Both the position numbers and the translations under genes were made by a program. Below, piece after piece: positions 4,217-6,343 of a stretch of 6,343 nucleotides of DNA. This DNA comes from an uncultured Planctomycetaceae bacterium. Lineage in GTDB: Bacteria > Planctomycetota > Planctomycetia > Pirellulales > JACPPG01. The notes beneath the pieces were generated by a model. That model saw nothing but the letters and a program-made list of their open reading frames with translations. It was not told the origin of the DNA and did no database searches. Within the stretch, counting starts at the first letter, position 1. Each line of letters starts with the position of its first letter. Location of the stretch: assembly GCA_945957305.1 (NCBI GenBank), contig CAMFLN010000201.1, positions 1 through 6,343 on the forward strand, read 5' to 3'.

Positions 4217-6343
4217 GTGAAGATTGCCACCGCTGCCGTCGTTTTTGACGATTCTCTACGCCCCGACACGACCGGCGTACACTGCCTAAGGGCGCTAGCC
4301 AAGCTGGTGCGCGCTACGCATGTGCTCCCCCGTGACTTACCCCAAGTTGGCCCCAGCGACTTCGATTGCTTTGTGCGGATCGACGACAGCCTTCCTTTTG
4401 AGTGGCCACAGTCTCTACGACCATGTGCGTACTGGGCCATCGACACACATATGAACCTGGCGGCACGCATTGCCGAGGGCCATCGTTTTGATGTGACATT
4501 TGCAGCGCAACGCGATGGCAGCGCGCACCTCCAGTCGGCGGGCGTACCGTGCACTTGGCTGCCACTGGCATGTAACCCTGATCTGCATTATCCGCACGCG
4601 ACCTCCAAACATTTGGATATCGGCTTTGTCGGACACTTGCTACCCGGTCGACGCGAGCATCTCGTGGCCTTGCTGCAGCGGCGCTATCGGGCGACCTTCT
4701 TTGGCCAGGCTTACGGCGACGAACTCGCCAAGATCTATTCCGCGTCGAAAATGGGCTTCAACTGTTCCGTGTCCAATGACGTCAACATGCGCGTGTTCGA
4801 GGCAATGGCCTGCGGCACGGCCCTGTTGACAAATCAGATTCTTGATAACGGACAAGAAGAGCTTTTTCGCGACGGCGTGCACCTGGTCACGTACGGCGAT
4901 GACCAGGAATTACTCGACAAACTGGCATTCTATTTGCGGAACGACTCCGCGCGCGAGTCGGTCGCCAGGCGTGGTCGGGAGGAAGTAGTAGCGCACCACA
5001 CCTACGAGCAACGCATGCGCAGCATTCTGCAGGCGTTGGATTCACATCCAAGGCTTCGCAACGCTAATGTGGGCTACAACCGTCACGAACGGCCACTCGG
5101 TCTCGAAGATGTCGATGTCATCATCAAATCATTTCTCAGACCACGCGCCCTGTTGCGTCTGCTGCGCTCGATCCGCACGTTCTACCCCCATATTGCCATC
5201 ACCGTTGCCGACGACGGCGATCTAGAGACAGCCGGCGACGATGCTTCCCGCGAATGCCATCAAGAGATCCTCGGCGACCCTCATTGCCGACTGGTGGCAT
5301 TGCCGTTTGACTCTGGAGTATCTCGGGGGCGCAATGCACTGGTCGAAGCCACTTCGCGCCGTGCGGTGCTTATCCTCGATGACGACTCGATCTTCACGGA
5401 GCAGACCCGTATTGAACGATTGCTCGATCGATTGAATGCCGACACATCGCTCGGCGTTGTCGCCGGGTTGCGAATAGACATTCACCCGCACGGTCGACAG
5501 CTCCGTCGTTCTCAAGGAACACTGCGCCAAAAAGGAACAACACTGTTTCACGACACCTCTGGCTGGCGCGATGCGGGCAAGGGCATTTGTGACTTCTTCC
5601 CTACCTTCGCGCTCATTCGGCGAGAAGTCTTTGACGAGGGGATTCACTGGCGAGGTGGAATTGGCGCCGACCATTACGATTTCTGCTTGCAAGTTCAACA
5701 GAGTCATTGGTCGGTCGCCATCGAAGAATCCGTCACCAGCGACCACGACCAACACGTGCCGTGCCTGCCAGGATACCTGGAACGCCGGCTCGACTACGAG
5801 GCACCGCAGCAATGGCTGCTACAAACTTGGCAGATTGATCGCATCGTGCAGGATGGCTCTGTGATCTGCGAGCGTCATTCTAGTGACGCCGATGCACAAC
5901 CTCCCTCGCAGCATCCCCTGCCAGGCGAGAAGAACGGGGCGCACTTTGAAGATTATTCGTACTTCCATTTTCCCCGTCCGGACGTTCTCAATCTTGTACC
6001 ACGCTCGGCAAGAAGGGTTTTGGACATTGGCTGTGCGGCCGGCTTGCTTGGTGCTTCCATCAAGTCCCGACAGGCTGCCGAGGTCTTCGGCGTCGACAGC
6101 AACCCTACCGCTGCGCAATTGGCAGCAACCAGATTGGACGGCGTCCATTGCATCGATGTGGAAACTGCCGAATGGCCCTTCCCCGAACGGCACTTCGATT
6201 GCGTCATTCTTGCCGATGTGATCGAGCATTTGCGCGATCCTGAATCACTCTTGGCATCGGTTCGGCGCTCATTGACAGACGACGGAGTGATCGTTGCCAG
6301 CATTCCTAATGTGCGTCATCACTCCGTGCTGGCTGCCTTGTTG
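4217..6343 (+). CDS. Trimodular protein: CgeB-like GT-B, GT2-like GT-A and SAM-dependent methyltransferase (3' end beyond right edge)
   Basis: The frame runs 709 codons from GTG 4217 to the right edge without a stop. Residues 1-275 are a compact GT-B transferase of the CgeB/Glyco_trans_1_2 kind: FDDSLRPDTTGVHCLRAL (10-27), YWAIDTHMN (72-80), DIGFVGHLLPGRRE (134-147) and NMRVFEAMACG (190-200). Residues 298-525 are a GT-A domain: DVDVIIKSFLRP (298-309), DSGVSRGRNAL (365-375), metal-binding LDDDSIF (387-393), and WRGGIGADHYDF (478-489) where GT2 enzymes carry their acidic catalytic motif. Residues 580-709 are a class I methyltransferase: SAM loop VLDIGCAAG (601-609), acidic VFGVDSN (623-629) and LADVIEHLRDPESLL (665-679). 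Linkers at about 276-297 and 526-579 look unstructured. No membrane segment or signal peptide is seen. It probably shares a transcript with the upstream gene. A role in extending and methylating a glycan is inferred; substrates are unknown and more protein may follow. Confidence 0.85.
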   Translation, partial: MKIATAAVVFDDSLRPDTTGVHCLRALAKLVRATHVLPRDLPQVGPSDFDCFVRIDDSLPFEWPQSLRPCAYWAIDTHMNLAARIAEGHRFDVTFAAQRDGSAHLQSAGVPCTWLPLACNPDLHYPHATSKHLDIGFVGHLLPGRREHLVALLQRRYRATFFGQAYGDELAKIYSASKMGFNCSVSNDVNMRVFEAMACGTALLTNQILDNGQEELFRDGVHLVTYGDDQELLDKLAFYLRNDSARESVARRGREEVVAHHTYEQRMRSILQALDSHPRLRNANVGYNRHERPLGLEDVDVIIKSFLRPRALLRLLRSIRTFYPHIAITVADDGDLETAGDDASRECHQEILGDPHCRLVALPFDSGVSRGRNALVEATSRRAVLILDDDSIFTEQTRIERLLDRLNADTSLGVVAGLRIDIHPHGRQLRRSQGTLRQKGTTLFHDTSGWRDAGKGICDFFPTFALIRREVFDEGIHWRGGIGADHYDFCLQVQQSHWSVAIEESVTSDHDQHVPCLPGYLERRLDYEAPQQWLLQTWQIDRIVQDGSVICERHSSDADAQPPSQHPLPGEKNGAHFEDYSYFHFPRPDVLNLVPRSARRVLDIGCAAGLLGASIKSRQAAEVFGVDSNPTAAQLAATRLDGVHCIDVETAEWPFPERHFDCVILADVIEHLRDPESLLASVRRSLTDDGVIVASIPNVRHHSVLAALL

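Noticed and set aside
4063..4554. 163-codon minus-strand frame spanning the junction of the two rightward genes
   Set aside because: Antisense to well-supported coding sequence on both sides of the junction, with no domain-like pattern.
4826..4831. Consensus -35 hexamer TTGACA on the plus strand
   Set aside because: Inside the trimodular gene, with no matching -10 at 16-18 bp. The bases encode an ordinary part of the CgeB-like domain.
5222..5812. 196-codon minus-strand frame
   Set aside because: Lies wholly antisense to the trimodular gene, whose GT-A motifs are clear in the same stretch. Its translation shows no family pattern.

Overview
The window looks like part of a bacterial cell-surface polysaccharide locus (O-antigen, capsule or exopolysaccharide). 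Two divergent gene blocks face away from a central intergenic region of roughly 320-430 bp. GC content looks mid-range to moderately high by eye, Shine-Dalgarno sequences are weak or absent, and the glycosyltransferases are long fusions. That combination would suit a planctomycete-like or other large-genome Gram-negative bacterium, but this placement is a weak inference; no taxonomic marker is present.

Minus strand, read from the centre leftwards: rmlB (dTDP-glucose 4,6-dehydratase, 1361 to 300), then after 27 bp the first 90 codons of rmlA (glucose-1-phosphate thymidylyltransferase, from 272 and running off the left edge). These are the first two enzymes of dTDP-L-rhamnose and other dTDP-deoxysugar synthesis, here as a probable two-gene or longer operon. 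The RmlB copy carries Glu where the middle Gly of its NAD-binding GxxGxxG motif should be.

Centre (about 1362-1683 or 1788): no convincing gene. It holds a possible minus-strand promoter, repeated TCGTCAAC/GTCAAC words, small hairpins, and a perfect 10-bp inverted repeat whose right arm covers the most upstream start codon of the rightward gene.

Plus strand: a bifunctional glycosyltransferase (1789-4173, possibly from 1684) built as GT-A-like domain, TPR-like linker and GT4-type GT-B domain. After 43 bp comes a second very long frame, opened by GTG at 4217 and still open at the right edge (709 codons). It is easy to overlook because it has a GTG start and no stop inside the window. It encodes a CgeB-like GT-B domain, a GT2-like GT-A domain with an Asp-Asp-Asp metal motif, and a SAM-dependent methyltransferase domain.

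Together the two rightward proteins carry four predicted glycosyltransferase modules and one methyltransferase on two cytosolic polypeptides, in mirrored order (A-B, then B-A-methyltransferase). A reasonable reading is that rmlBA help supply dTDP-sugar donors, and the multidomain enzymes assemble and perhaps methylate a surface glycan. Donor, acceptor and linkage cannot be read from the sequence.
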